Source of the DNA: Salipiger abyssi
GTDB lineage: Bacteria > Pseudomonadota > Alphaproteobacteria > Rhodobacterales > Rhodobacteraceae
DNA: 64,000 bases
Assembly (NCBI RefSeq): GCF_001975705.1
Contig: NZ_CP015093.1
Location: 2,914,001-2,978,000 of the forward strand
Reading direction: 5' to 3'
How positions within the stretch are numbered: position 1 is the stretch's first letter; each line of letters starts with the position of its first letter. Below the pieces are notes generated by a model. That model ran no database searches, was not told the DNA's origin, and worked only from the letters and a program-made list of their open reading frames with translations. A program made the position numbers and the translations under genes. Below are positions 50,055 through 58,728 of the stretch, one piece after another.

Positions 50055-51227
50055 ATGGGCGAGATGAGTATGGGCCACATCCAGGCAACGGGCGAGCTGG
50101 TGCTGGCAAATGCGCGGATCGTGCTGGAGCGCGAGGTGATCCGGGGCAGTGTGCTGATCCGCGACGGGCGGATCGCGGCGGTGGATACGGGCGCGGCGCC
50201 GGCTGGGGCGGTGGATTGCGAGGGCGATCTGATCATTCCCGGACTGATCGAGCTGCACACCGACAATCTCGAACGCCATATCCAGCCGCGCCCCAAGGTC
50301 GACTGGCCGCATGCGGCGGCGATCCTGGCGCATGACGGCGAGCTGGCCTCTGTGGGCATCACCACGGTGTTCGACGCGATGCGTGTGGGCTCGGTGATTT
50401 CGGGCGGGCGGACGGATTACCGCAAATATGCGCGTCCGCTGGCCAGCGAGCTGATGCAGGCACGCGCCAAGGGCATGCTGCGGATCAGCCATTTTCTGCA
50501 TCTGCGCGCCGAGGTCTGTTCGGAGACGCTGCTCGACGAGCTGGCGGAGTTCGGCGAGGCCGACCGGGTGGGAATCCTGTCGATCATGGATCACACGCCG
50601 GGGCAGCGGCAGTTTCGCGACCTTTCGAAGCTCAAGGAATATGTCTGCGGCAAGCACGGGCTGTCGGAAGACGAATTCGCCGATCACATTGCCAATCTGC
50701 GCGCGATTCACGCGCGGCTGGGTGCGGCGCATGAGGCCGGCGCGGTTGCTGCGGCGCAAAAGCTGGGGGCGGTGCTGGCCAGCCACGACGACACGGTTGC
50801 TGACCATGTGCAGGTGAGCGCAGGCCATGGCGTGCGGCTGGCGGAGTTCCCGACCACGGTGGAGGCGGCGCAGGCCTGTCACGATCACGGCATCGCGGTG
50901 ATGATGGGCGCGCCGAACCTGATCCGGGGCGGCTCGCATTCCGGCAATGTGGCTGCGGCGGAGCTGGCCGAGAAGGGGCTGCTCGACATTCTGTCTTCGG
51001 ACTATGTGCCTTCGGCGCTGATGACAGCGGCGTTCCAGCTTGCCGATCTCTGGGACGACCTGCCGCGCGCGATTGCCACGGTCACGGCCACGCCGGCGCG
51101 GGCCACCGGGCTCGTCGATCGCGGGGTGATCGCCGAGGGGCTGTTTGCCGATCTGGTGCGCGTCGCGCATCTCGACGGCGTGCCGGTCATTCGCGGTGTC
51201 TGGAGCCACGGGCGTCAGGTGGGCTGA
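50055..51227 (+). CDS. phnM: PhnM, RPnTP hydrolase (canonical copy), 390 aa
   Basis: Amidohydrolase that removes pyrophosphate from alpha-D-ribose-1-phosphonate-5-triphosphate. All expected segments are present: 'IPGLIELHTDNLERHIQPRPKVDWPHAAA', 'SIMDHTPGQRQFRDLSKLKEY', 'ASHDDTVADHV', 'FPTTVEAAQACHDHGIAVMMGAPNLIRGGSHSGNVAA' and 'LLDILSSDYVPSALMTAAF'. Closer to E. coli PhnM than the paralogue at 41672. A spaced AAAGGGCAGGA lies before the ATG. Ends the locus. Confidence 0.95.
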   Translation: MGEMSMGHIQATGELVLANARIVLEREVIRGSVLIRDGRIAAVDTGAAPAGAVDCEGDLIIPGLIELHTDNLERHIQPRPKVDWPHAAAILAHDGELASVGITTVFDAMRVGSVISGGRTDYRKYARPLASELMQARAKGMLRISHFLHLRAEVCSETLLDELAEFGEADRVGILSIMDHTPGQRQFRDLSKLKEYVCGKHGLSEDEFADHIANLRAIHARLGAAHEAGAVAAAQKLGAVLASHDDTVADHVQVSAGHGVRLAEFPTTVEAAQACHDHGIAVMMGAPNLIRGGSHSGNVAAAELAEKGLLDILSSDYVPSALMTAAFQLADLWDDLPRAIATVTATPARATGLVDRGVIAEGLFADLVRVAHLDGVPVIRGVWSHGRQVG

Positions 51228-51235
51228 GCCGGTTT

Positions 51236-52114
51236 TTATCCCGGCGGGACCAGCGCCTTCGCCGCCGCCGCCCGCACCGCGCGGGTGAGTGGCGTCAGCG
51301 CGCCGGCCACCAGCCGGTTGACCTGCCAGTAAAGCGCAACCTCGCGCGGATGGCCCGGCAACAGCGCCACCAGTTCGCCACGGGCAAGGGGTTCGGAGAC
51401 CAGGGCCTCCGGGTTCAGCCCCCAGCCAAGCCCGAGCCGCGCCGCCTCGACAAAGCCCTGTGAGGAGGGCAGGCGGTGCACGGGCGGAGACAGCGCCTGT
51501 CCGGTCACCTCGCGCAGCCAGTCGTGCTGGAGCGCATCCTTGGCGTTGAATTGCAGCATCGGCGCGTGGGCCAAGGCTTCCGCATCGGCGCCGCCGGGGA
51601 AATGCCGCGCCATGTACTCCGGCGAACAGGTGGCGACGTAGCGCAGGCTGCCGAGCGCAAGGCTGTCGCAGCCCTGCACCGGGCGCGCATGGGCGGTGAT
51701 CGCTGCCGAGACCTCGCCCCGGCGCAGCCAGTCGGCGGAATGCGACTCGTCGTCGAGCGCGATATCGAAGAGCATCTCCTGCCCGGCGAGCGCCGGCAGG
51801 AACCAGACCGAGAGGCTGTCGGCATTGACCGCGAGCCGCAGCCGGGCGGGGGTGCCGGGCAGCGCCAGATCGCGCGCCAGCGCCGCGTCGAGCAGCGCGA
51901 TATCCGAGGCGTGCCGTGCCAGCCGCGCCCCGGCCGGCGTTGCCGTGCAGGGGCTGCCGCGCTGGATCAGCGCGGTGCCGATCCGGTCCTCCAGCGCCTT
52001 GATCCGCTGCGACACCGCCGAGGGCGTCACATGCAGTGCCCGTGCCGCCGCCTCGAAGGCGCCGAGACGCAGGACCGCGTCGAGCGCGGCGAGCTGTGCG
52101 GGATCGAATGACAT
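51236..52114 (-). CDS. argP: ArgP/IciA-type LysR regulator, 292 aa
   Basis: LysR-type activator with N-terminal helix-turn-helix 'LDAVLRLGAFEAAARALHVTPSAVSQRIKALEDRIGTALI' and a substrate-binding domain. It faces the LysE/ArgO exporter gene, the standard regulator-exporter pair for lysine/arginine efflux. The 'QRGSPCTATPAG' loop after the HTH is typical for ArgP. The start at 52114 lies next to the TTCTTAACAGAA palindrome, so it probably represses its own gene. Confidence 0.88.
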   Translation of the reverse strand: MSFDPAQLAALDAVLRLGAFEAAARALHVTPSAVSQRIKALEDRIGTALIQRGSPCTATPAGARLARHASDIALLDAALARDLALPGTPARLRLAVNADSLSVWFLPALAGQEMLFDIALDDESHSADWLRRGEVSAAITAHARPVQGCDSLALGSLRYVATCSPEYMARHFPGGADAEALAHAPMLQFNAKDALQHDWLREVTGQALSPPVHRLPSSQGFVEAARLGLGWGLNPEALVSEPLARGELVALLPGHPREVALYWQVNRLVAGALTPLTRAVRAAAAKALVPPG

Positions 52115-52148
52115 TAGAAATTCTTAACAGAATAAAAATTCTTTAACT
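52115..52148. promoter_or_regulatory. argP/argO divergent promoter with TTCTTAAC repeats
   Basis: The AT-rich segment contains the perfect palindrome TTCTTAACAGAA (52121-52132) and a further half-site TTCTTTAAC (52140-52148). It starts at the argP initiation codon. A LysR operator is likely from position and symmetry. Confidence 0.55.
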
Positions 52149-52216
52149 AGGGTGTTCCGACTGCCGCGTGCTAGGCCATCCCTCGCAAGAGCAAAGACAA
52201 AAGGCGGGGCAAGGAC

Positions 52217-52810
52217 ATGCAGGCGGCGATATCGGGTTTTGCGCTGGGGCTTTCACTGATCCTGGCCATCGGCGCGCAGAATGCCTTTGTGCTGCGGCAG
52301 GGACTCTCCGGTGCGCATGTCTTTGCGGTCTGCCTGCTCTGCGCGCTCTCGGATGCGGTGCTGATCGCCGCCGGGGTCGCGGGGTTCGGATCGCTCACCG
52401 CCGCGCTGCCGGGGCTGGAGGCGGCGATGCGCTGGCTCGGCGCGGGCTTTCTGCTCTGCTACGGCGCGCGCACGCTCTATTCTGCCTGGCGCGGCGGCGA
52501 GAGCCTGCGCGCCGGCGTCGCCGCCGGCAGCCTGCGCGCGGCGCTGCTGACCTGCCTGGCGCTGACCTGGCTCAACCCGCATGTCTATCTCGACACGGTG
52601 GTGCTTTTGGGGGCTGTCTCGGCGCAATACGACAACCGCCTGGGCTTTGCGCTGGGCGCCATGAGCGCCTCGGTCGTGTTCTTCTTTACCCTCGGCTACG
52701 GTGCCCGGGCGCTGGCGCCGGTCTTTGCCAGACCCGCCGCCTGGCGGGCCCTCGATCTGGGGATCGGGCTGACCATGTGGGCCATCGCGGCGAAGTTGAT
52801 CACGGGCTAA
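52217..52810 (+). CDS. argO: LysE/ArgO family amino-acid exporter, 197 aa
   Basis: Five to six hydrophobic segments and the family motif 'FALGLSLILAIGAQNAFVLRQGL' with the conserved G-A-Q-N-x-F near residue 20. Then 'LTWLNPHVYLDTVVLLGAVSAQY' and 'RALDLGIGLTMWAIAAKLI'. Exports lysine or arginine. Divergent from argP. Confidence 0.92.
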   Translation: MQAAISGFALGLSLILAIGAQNAFVLRQGLSGAHVFAVCLLCALSDAVLIAAGVAGFGSLTAALPGLEAAMRWLGAGFLLCYGARTLYSAWRGGESLRAGVAAGSLRAALLTCLALTWLNPHVYLDTVVLLGAVSAQYDNRLGFALGAMSASVVFFFTLGYGARALAPVFARPAAWRALDLGIGLTMWAIAAKLITG

Positions 52811-52872
52811 GACGTGGCGTCGGCGGCGCTTTCGCCTTGCGCTGCGCCGGAGGTACGCTAACAGTCATCTAC

Positions 52873-53772
52873 ATGACCACCGCCGTATCGACCCCCGTCC
52901 GGGGGATTTTCTGGATGATCGTGACGGGGCTTTGCTTCGTCACCGTGACGGCCCTCGTGAAGACGCTGGGCGGGCGCGTGCCCGCCGCCGAGTCGGCTTT
53001 CCTGCGCTATCTTCTGGGGCTGGTGTTTCTGCTGCCGGCCTGGCGCAGCCTGCGCGATCTGCGGCTGACACGCCGGCAGATGGGGCTGACGGCGCTGCGC
53101 GGAGCGGTGCATACGCTGGGGGTGATCTGCTGGTTCTTTGCGATGAGCCGCATTCCCATCGCCGAGGTCACGGCGATGAACTATCTCACGCCGGTCTATG
53201 TCACGATCCTCGCGGTGTTTTTCCTCGGCGAGCGGCTGGCGGTGCGCCGGATCATGGCCATCGTCGCGGCTTTGGGCGGCGCGCTGCTGATCCTGCGCCC
53301 GGGCTTCCGCGAGCTCGATCCCGGGCATTTCGCGATGCTGACCACGGCTTTCATGTTCTCGATCTCCTACCTGATCGCCAAGATCGTCTCGGGCGAGATG
53401 AGCGCGACCATCGTCGTCGCGCTGCTGTCTGTGGCTGTGACCATCGGGCTCTTGCCCTTTGCGCTGGCGGTCTGGGTCACCCCCTCGCTGACCGATCTGG
53501 CGATCCTCTTCGGCGTCGCCTGTTTCGCCACCGGCGGGCACTATTCCATGACGCTTGCCTTCGCCGCGGCGCCGGTGACGGTGACCCAGCCGGTCACCTT
53601 CCTGCAACTGGTCTGGTCGGTCCTGCTGGGCGCGATGTTCTTTGCCGAGCCCGTCGATATCTGGGTGGTCGCCGGCGGGTCGGTGATCATGGGGGCGGTG
53701 CTCTTCATCACCTGGCGCGAGGCGGTGCTTAAGCGGCGCATCTCGCCCGCGGGCCCTGAAACCCAGGCCTGA
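52873..53772 (+). CDS. EamA/DMT family transporter, 299 aa
   Basis: Ten predicted membrane segments in two EamA repeats. 'ESAFLRYLLGLVFLLPAW' and 'IAEVTAMNYLTPVYVTILAVFFLGERLAVRRIMAIVAALGGALLI' in the first, and 'PVTVTQPVTFLQLVWSVLLGAMFFAEPVDIWVVAGGSVIM' in the second. Substrate unknown. Start ATG 52873; the long upstream frame belongs to the overlap with argO. A GGAAACG-ATC-CGTTTCC hairpin follows (53781-53797). Confidence 0.92.
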   Translation: MTTAVSTPVRGIFWMIVTGLCFVTVTALVKTLGGRVPAAESAFLRYLLGLVFLLPAWRSLRDLRLTRRQMGLTALRGAVHTLGVICWFFAMSRIPIAEVTAMNYLTPVYVTILAVFFLGERLAVRRIMAIVAALGGALLILRPGFRELDPGHFAMLTTAFMFSISYLIAKIVSGEMSATIVVALLSVAVTIGLLPFALAVWVTPSLTDLAILFGVACFATGGHYSMTLAFAAAPVTVTQPVTFLQLVWSVLLGAMFFAEPVDIWVVAGGSVIMGAVLFITWREAVLKRRISPAGPETQA

Positions 53773-53780
53773 AAGGCATC

Positions 53781-53797
53781 GGAAACGATCCGTTTCC
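53781..53797 (+). terminator. hairpin after the EamA transporter gene
   Basis: GGAAACG-ATC-CGTTTCC, a perfect 7-bp stem eight bases after the stop. Followed by AATTCCAG with no strong U-tract; weak terminator or processing signal. Confidence 0.5.
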
Positions 53798-53894
53798 AAT
53801 TCCAGAAAAATCCACATCCGTTGCCAAGTTTCGCCTTATTTCACCGCGAAAGTCGAAGCCGACGTAAGGTCAATTCTGGTCAATGGAGAGTATG

Positions 53895-54092
53895 ATGTTT
53901 GCCGATAACAAACTGACCGAAGATATGAACGAAGTCCGCGATTTCCTTCTGAACGAGCGCGCCAAGGTGCTGTCGGATACCGAATGGCGGTTCCGGATGC
54001 GCGGCTACGGCTACAACCTGCGCCGCACCGATGGCGGCATGGAAGTGGCGCGTCTGCCGCAGAACCGGGTGCTCGGCACGCTGGAGCTGTAA
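53895..54092 (+). CDS. small hypothetical protein, 65 aa
   Basis: 'MFADNKLTEDMNEVRDFLLNERAKVLSDTEWRFRMRGYGYNLRRTDGG' etc., helical at the N-terminus and basic towards the end, with no membrane segment. GGAG at 53885 is well spaced for the ATG at 53895 (ATGs at 53883 and 53892 overlap it). No family known to me. Codon use is like the rest of the genome. Confidence 0.65.
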   Translation: MFADNKLTEDMNEVRDFLLNERAKVLSDTEWRFRMRGYGYNLRRTDGGMEVARLPQNRVLGTLEL

Positions 54093-54128
54093 GCGCCCGA
54101 ATGCGCCGAACAGGTACCACGGTTTTTA

Positions 54129-54148
54129 TTGATTGATGAGTCAATCAA
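54129..54148. promoter_or_regulatory. perfect palindrome TTGATTGATGAGTCAATCAA, candidate BetI operator
   Basis: Eight-base arms around TGAG, 42 bases before the betI start. TTGATTG / CAATCAA half-sites resemble the BetI site known from bet operons. Choline would release the repressor; inferred from family knowledge. Confidence 0.78.
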
Positions 54149-54190
54149 CGTGATTTAGCCTTTCCGCGATGTGTTTTCGCGGAGGGGCCT

Positions 54191-54757
54191 ATGCCCAGAA
54201 TGGGACAGGAGCCGAAACGCCGCGCGGCGCTTCTGGCAGCGACGGTGGAAGAGGTGGGCCGCGCGGGCTCGCTCGACGTGACCGTCGGGCAGATCGCGCG
54301 CCGCGCCGGGATGTCGCCGGCGCTGGCGCATCACTATTTCGGCGGCAAGGCGGATATCTTTCTCGCCGCCATGCGCCAGATCCTCAGCGATTACGGCGCC
54401 GAGGTGCGTGCCGCGCTGAAGGCCGCCCCCGAGGGGCAGCGGCTCGACGCGCTGATCGCGGCCAATTTCTCTGAAAGCTGTTTTGCCCCGGCCACCGTCT
54501 CGGCGTGGCTGAACTTCTACGTGCTGGCCCGCCGCGATGCGCAGGCCGCACGGCTGCTGCGCGTCTATCAGGCGCGGCTGCATTCCAACCTCGTGCATGC
54601 GCTGCGGCCCGGCGCTGCCGACGCCCAGCTTGCCGCGCGCCGGATCGCGGCGCTGATCGACGGGGTCTATCTGCGCGCCGCGCTCTCGGGCGACGGCGTG
54701 GCGGGCGCTGCGGCGGAGGTGATCGCCGCCGCCCATGCGCTGGCGGATGCGGGGTGA
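54191..54757 (+). CDS. betI: BetI-type TetR repressor, 188 aa
   Basis: N-terminal TetR helix-turn-helix '[36 protein letters not shown]', with the BetI-specific '[10 protein letters not shown]' helix and '[24 protein letters not shown]' start. The C-terminal domain '[35 protein letters not shown]' matches BetI. It controls choline-to-betaine genes. SD GGAGGGG. Its TGA overlaps the GTG of betA. Confidence 0.92.
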   Translation: MPRMGQEPKRRAALLAATVEEVGRAGSLDVTVGQIARRAGMSPALAHHYFGGKADIFLAAMRQILSDYGAEVRAALKAAPEGQRLDALIAANFSESCFAPATVSAWLNFYVLARRDAQAARLLRVYQARLHSNLVHALRPGAADAQLAARRIAALIDGVYLRAALSGDGVAGAAAEVIAAAHALADAG

Positions 54758-56412
54758 GCGGGCAGGCCGAATATGTCATTGTCGGCGCCGGCTCGGCGGG
54801 CTGCGCGCTGGCCTACCGGCTGGCCGAGGCCGGGCGGTCGGTCATCGTCGTGGAGTTCGGCGGCAGCGATGCGGGGCCGTTCATCCAGATGCCGGGCGCG
54901 CTCTCCTATCCGATGAACATGCCGCGCTATGACTGGGGGTTCGTGTCAGAGCCCGAGCCGCATCTGGGCGGGCGGGTGCTGGCGGTGCCGCGCGGCAAGG
55001 TGCTGGGCGGGTCGTCCTCGATCAACGGCATGGTCTATGTGCGCGGCCATGCCTGCGATTACGATCACTGGCGCGAGGCCGGCGCCAGCGGCTGGGGCTA
55101 TGCGGATGTGCTGCCCTATTTCAAGCGGATGGAGCATTGGCACGATGGCGGTCATGGCGGCGATCCGGGCTGGCGCGGCCGCTCCGGCCCGCTGCATGTG
55201 ACACGCGGCGGCCGGCGCAACCCGCTGGTGCGCGCCTTTGTCGAGGCCGGACGGCAGGCGGGTTATCCGGTGACCGGCGATTACAACGGCGCGCAGCAGG
55301 AGGGCTTTGGCGCCTTCGACATGACGGTCTGGCGCGGGCGGCGCTGGTCGGCGGCGAACGCCTATCTGCGCCCGGCGCAGCGGCTGGGCGCGCGGGTGCT
55401 GCGCGGTCTGGCGACGCGGGTGGTGATCGAGCAAGGCCGCGCCACCGGGGTGGAAATCGCCACGCCGCGCGGCGCGCAGCTGATCCGGGCGACGCGCGAG
55501 GTGATCCTCGCGGCCTCGTCGATCAACACGCCGAAGCTGCTGATGCTTTCGGGGGTGGGGCCGGGCGCGCAGCTTGCCGGGCACGGCCTGCCGGTGCTGG
55601 CCGACCGTGCCGGGGTGGGGCAGAACCTTCAGGATCACATGGAGATCTATCTCCAGATGGCGGCGCGGCTGCCGGTGAGCCTCTACCGCCACTGGAACCC
55701 GCTGGGCAAGGCGCTGGTCGGCGCGCAATGGCTGCTGACGCGGCGTGGCCCGGGCGCCTCGAACCAGTTCGAGAGCGCGGGCTTCATCCGCTCGCGCGCC
55801 GGGGTGGCCTATCCCGATATCCAGTTCCATTTCCTGCCGCTGGCGGTGCGCTACGACGGCAGGGCCGCCGCCGAGGGGCACGGGTTTCAGGCCCATGTCG
55901 GGCCGATGCGTTCGCCCTCGCGCGGGTCGGTCACCCTGCGCTCCGCCGATCCCGCCACCCCGCCGCGCATCCGCTTCAACTACATGAGCCACGCGCAGGA
56001 TTGGGAGGATTTCCGCGCCTGCATCCGGCTCACCCGCGAGATCTTTGCGCAGGAGGCCTTTGCGCCCTTTGCCGGGCACGAGATCCAGCCCGGGGCCGGC
56101 GTGCAGAGCGAGGACGAGATGAACGCGTTCCTGCGCGCCCATGTGGAAAGCGCCTATCACCCCTGCGGCACCTGCCGGATGGGGCGGGCGGACGATCCCG
56201 GCGCGGTGGTCGATCCGGAGGCGCGGGTGATCGGGGTGGAGCGGCTGCGCGTCGCCGACAGCTCGGTCTTTCCGCGCATTCCCAACGGCAATCTCAACGC
56301 GCCCTCGATCATGGTGGGCGAGAAGGTCGCCGATCACCTGCTCGGGCGCCGTTTGCCGCCGGAGAACGCCGTGCCCTGGATGCATCCCGACTGGCAGAGC
56401 GCGCAGCGCTGA
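54754..56412 (+). CDS. betA: choline dehydrogenase (GMC oxidoreductase), 552 aa
   Basis: FAD-dependent membrane-associated enzyme that oxidises choline towards betaine aldehyde and glycine betaine. The FAD motif is '[16 protein letters not shown]', then '[21 protein letters not shown]', '[17 protein letters not shown]' and the C-terminal active site 'HPCGTCRMG' followed by '[14 protein letters not shown]'. It starts at a GTG (54754) overlapping the betI stop (GTGA). betB is not adjacent, so betaine aldehyde dehydrogenase must be elsewhere or BetA does both steps. Confidence 0.95.
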   Translation: MSGQAEYVIVGAGSAGCALAYRLAEAGRSVIVVEFGGSDAGPFIQMPGALSYPMNMPRYDWGFVSEPEPHLGGRVLAVPRGKVLGGSSSINGMVYVRGHACDYDHWREAGASGWGYADVLPYFKRMEHWHDGGHGGDPGWRGRSGPLHVTRGGRRNPLVRAFVEAGRQAGYPVTGDYNGAQQEGFGAFDMTVWRGRRWSAANAYLRPAQRLGARVLRGLATRVVIEQGRATGVEIATPRGAQLIRATREVILAASSINTPKLLMLSGVGPGAQLAGHGLPVLADRAGVGQNLQDHMEIYLQMAARLPVSLYRHWNPLGKALVGAQWLLTRRGPGASNQFESAGFIRSRAGVAYPDIQFHFLPLAVRYDGRAAAEGHGFQAHVGPMRSPSRGSVTLRSADPATPPRIRFNYMSHAQDWEDFRACIRLTREIFAQEAFAPFAGHEIQPGAGVQSEDEMNAFLRAHVESAYHPCGTCRMGRADDPGAVVDPEARVIGVERLRVADSSVFPRIPNGNLNAPSIMVGEKVADHLLGRRLPPENAVPWMHPDWQSAQR

Positions 56413-56496
56413 GGGCGCCGGCTGCGGCGATATGGCGTTAAGCTCTTTCGACAAATCGTCTTGAAAACCGCGCCCGGGGCGCAGAGATCATGGGCT

Positions 56497-57168
56497 ATGT
56501 TAAGACTTTGTTCAGCCCTTGTTCTGCTGCTCGGCCTCGCGGTCGCGGCAGAGGCCGGCCCCTCGGGGCGGCTGCATGTGATCGACGGCGACACGCTCGA
56601 TGTGGGCGGCACGCGGGTGCGTCTGCACGGGATCGACGCGCCGGAGGCCGAACAGATGTGCGGCGGCGACGGTGTGTCGATGTGGGGCTGCGGCGCCTGG
56701 GTGAGCGGCGAAGTCCGCGCGCGCTATGACGGGCGCCGGGCGCGCTGCGAGACGTTGGACACCGACCGCTACGGTCGCGCGGTGGCTCGCTGCACGGTCG
56801 GCGGCAGGGATATGGGGCGCAGTCTTGTGCAGGCGGGGCTGGCCTTTGCCTACCGGCGATATTCCATGGACTACGATCTTGATGAAAAGCGCGCGGCGGT
56901 GCAGGGGCGCGGCCTGCATGGCGCGGGCGTGCAGTCTCCGGCGGCGTTCCGCGCGGCGGCGCGCAAGGGGGCGGCGGCGGTCAATGCCGCCAAGGCGCCG
57001 CAGGGCTGTGTGATCAAGGGCAATATCTCGCGCGACGGCAAGCGCATCTACCATATGCCCGGGCAGACATACTACGAGGCGACGCGTATCAATCCTGCGC
57101 GGGGCGAACGCTGGTTCTGCTCCGAGGCAGAGGCGCGGGCGGCGGGCTGGCGCAGGGCGAAACGCTGA
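56497..57168 (+). CDS. secreted thermonuclease-like protein with C-terminal sunset-type domain, 223 aa
   Basis: Signal peptide 'LCSALVLLLGLAVAAEA' (about residues 4-20). A staphylococcal-nuclease-like domain follows ('HVIDGDTLDVGGTRVRLHGIDAPEAEQMC', 'LDTDRYGRAVARC'), with the catalytic Asp and Arg region kept. The last ~55 residues ('GCVIKGNISRDGKRIYHMPGQTYY' ... 'RWFCSEAEARAAGWRRAK') form a separate small domain of the type often found at the end of bacterial nuclease-like proteins. Function outside the cell unknown; it may be a nuclease or scaffold. The ATG at 56497 gives the signal peptide directly. Confidence 0.85.
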   Translation: MLRLCSALVLLLGLAVAAEAGPSGRLHVIDGDTLDVGGTRVRLHGIDAPEAEQMCGGDGVSMWGCGAWVSGEVRARYDGRRARCETLDTDRYGRAVARCTVGGRDMGRSLVQAGLAFAYRRYSMDYDLDEKRAAVQGRGLHGAGVQSPAAFRAAARKGAAAVNAAKAPQGCVIKGNISRDGKRIYHMPGQTYYEATRINPARGERWFCSEAEARAAGWRRAKR

Positions 57169-57267
57169 GCGGAAAGTCGCGGCGGTTTGATCCCGGTCAA
57201 GGTGGTGCCTCGGCGCCCGTGCAAGCCTGTGATCCGGCGTAACGGACCACACAGGAGGAGACGCAAT

Positions 57268-57516
57268 ATGTCCCATGTCCCGCATGAGCTTGCCGACGAA
57301 TTTCCGGACCATGCCGCACGCATCTCGGCGCTGAAACAGAGCGACAAGCGCTTTGCGCATCTCATGGAGAAATATCACGAAATCAATCGCGAGGTGCATC
57401 GGGCAGAGACCAATCTGGTGCCGATGGACGCGCTTGCGGAAAACGATCTGCGCAAGCGTCGCGCGGCGCTGAAGGACGAGCTCTACGCGATCCTGAGTGC
57501 CGAGCCCGCCGCCTGA
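57268..57516 (+). CDS. YdcH/DUF465 family protein, 82 aa
   Basis: Small helical hairpin protein: 'RISALKQSDKRFAHLMEKYHEINREVHRAE' and 'DLRKRRAALKDELYAIL' are the two coiled-coil arms of DUF465. Function unknown. Start ATG 57268 behind AGGAGGAG; the longer frame to 57187 is arginine-rich and lacks a site. Confidence 0.88.
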   Translation: MSHVPHELADEFPDHAARISALKQSDKRFAHLMEKYHEINREVHRAETNLVPMDALAENDLRKRRAALKDELYAILSAEPAA

Positions 57517-57529
57517 GCCGGGCATGCGT

Positions 57530-57552
57530 CCGGCGCCTTTCCCGGGCGCCGG
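57530..57552. terminator. bidirectional hairpin between YdcH-type and glutathione peroxidase genes
   Basis: CCGGCGCC, seven-base loop TTTCCCG, GGCGCCGG, between converging genes and ending four bases before the peroxidase stop codon. Perfect 8-bp stem. Confidence 0.65.
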
Positions 57553-57556
57553 AGGT

Positions 57557-58072
57557 TTACTCCAGCAGCGCCTCGATCCGGGTGACGATGGGCTCTGAGA
57601 GCGGACGCGTGGTGGCGCCCCAGCCCTCGACGAAACCGCCATCCGGCCCGATCAGCGCCTTGTTGAAATTCCACCCCGGCTCGAACCCCTGCGCCGCGAG
57701 CCAGCGATAGAGCGGATGCGCGTCCTCGCCGGTGACGCGGGTGATCGTGGTCATCGGCAGATCGAGGGCGAAATTCAGCTCGCAGAACGCCTTGACCTCT
57801 TCCTCGCTGCCGAGCTCCTGGCGGAAATCGTCCGACGGCACCGCCAGCACCACCAGCCCGCGGTCGCGATAGCGGTCGTAGAGCGCCTGCAACCCGTCAT
57901 ATTGCGGGGTGAAGCCGCAGCGCGAGGCGGTGTTGACCACCAGCACCGGCTGCCCGGTCCAGCGGTCGAGCGAGAGCGTGCCGCCGTCGATGCTGTCGAA
58001 GGCGAAGCTTTGCGCCGCAAGTGCGGGCAGGGCGAGGGTGAGGGCGGCGAGCGTGGCGAGGATGCGGATCAT
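57557..58072 (-). CDS. exported glutathione peroxidase family protein, 171 aa
   Basis: Signal peptide 'ILATLAALTLALPALAAQ' (residues 3-20), then the GPx fold: 'PVLVVNTASRCGFTPQYDGLQALYDRY' with the peroxidatic cysteine, 'VLAVPSDDFRQELGSEEEVKAFC' (the usual CNQF is SDDF), and 'PGWNFNKALIGPDGGFV' with the catalytic Trp-Asn. Cys-type, likely thioredoxin- or DsbD-dependent in the periplasm. The ATG at 58072 has a poor site; the open frame upstream is antisense to the next gene. Confidence 0.88.
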   Translation of the reverse strand: MIRILATLAALTLALPALAAQSFAFDSIDGGTLSLDRWTGQPVLVVNTASRCGFTPQYDGLQALYDRYRDRGLVVLAVPSDDFRQELGSEEEVKAFCELNFALDLPMTTITRVTGEDAHPLYRWLAAQGFEPGWNFNKALIGPDGGFVEGWGATTRPLSEPIVTRIEALLE

Positions 58073-58174
58073 GGGCGAGCTCCTTTTGTCGGGAAATAGG
58101 GCGCGGTGGGCGAAATCAATGGCACTGGTCAGCGCGTCGCGGCGGGCGTATCCTGAGGGTTCAGGAGGTGTGCC

Positions 58175-58444
58175 ATGGCCGGAGGCTGGAGCCGCGACGG
58201 AGCGGTAAGCGAACAGATCGAAGCGTCGATTTCCGACGAGCTGGAGCGCATGCGCGGGCGCCGCGCGCCGGTGGGCGAGAGCCTGACCGAATGCGCCGAA
58301 TGCGGTGAGGAGATCCCCGAGAAGCGCCGCATCGCGATCCCGGGGGTGAAGCTCTGCATCGACTGCCAGCAGGAGCGCGACGGGGCGTACCGCGCACGCG
58401 GCGGGGTCAACCGGCGCGGCTCGAAGGATTCGCAGCTGAAGTGA
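58175..58444 (+). CDS. DksA/TraR family C4 zinc-finger protein, 89 aa
   Basis: Short TraR-like protein: helical start 'AVSEQIEASISDELERMRG' and a C4 zinc finger 'CAECGEEIPEKRRIAIPGVKLCIDCQQ'. The coiled-coil arm of full DksA is missing. Such proteins can bind the RNA polymerase secondary channel. Start ATG 58175. Conserved across Rhodobacteraceae. Confidence 0.9.
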   Translation: MAGGWSRDGAVSEQIEASISDELERMRGRRAPVGESLTECAECGEEIPEKRRIAIPGVKLCIDCQQERDGAYRARGGVNRRGSKDSQLK

Positions 58445-58728
58445 TCCGGCGGTGCGGGCGCGCGGCGCCCGCGCATGTCGTCTCACCCCCGGCCTGTGGC
58501 CGGGGGCTCGGGTGGGCGCTTTTGATTGGTATTGCGCCCTGGATGGCGGCGGTCCGGCATGTTGCGGGGAACGGGGAATTCTGCTGAGAGGCGTCTGAGG
58601 GGCTGGTCTGCCCTCAGAGCGCCGGTTCCAGTGTCGGGGCGAGTCTGCGAAGCCTCAAGGACAGGCCGCGCGAGGCGCGCGGTCGGCTGCGCCGATCCTT
58701 GACCCTTCGCAGACTCACCCGGTTGGGG
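58445..58728. other. structured noncoding region with nested inverted repeats
   Basis: 284 bases with no credible gene. Hairpins, in order: GCGGGCGC-GCG-GCGCCCGC (58454-58472), CCCCCGGCC-TGT-GGCCGGGGG (58486-58506, probable terminator of the zinc-finger gene), a TGAGGG/CCCTCA stem near 58597-58618 and a long imperfect palindrome 58641-58716. The last one could form a 22-bp cruciform or RNA stem. Confidence 0.65.
58641..58716. repeat. long imperfect palindrome (GAGTCTGCGAAG...CTTCGCAGACTC)
   Basis: The left arm GAGTCTGCGAAGCCTCAAGGA and the right arm, reverse complemented, GAGTCTGCGAAGGGTCAAGGA differ at two of 21 positions. The 30-base centre is GC-rich with its own symmetry (GCCGCGCGAGGCGCGCGGT). 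Resembles a miniature inverted-repeat element or a stable RNA hairpin. Confidence 0.7.
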
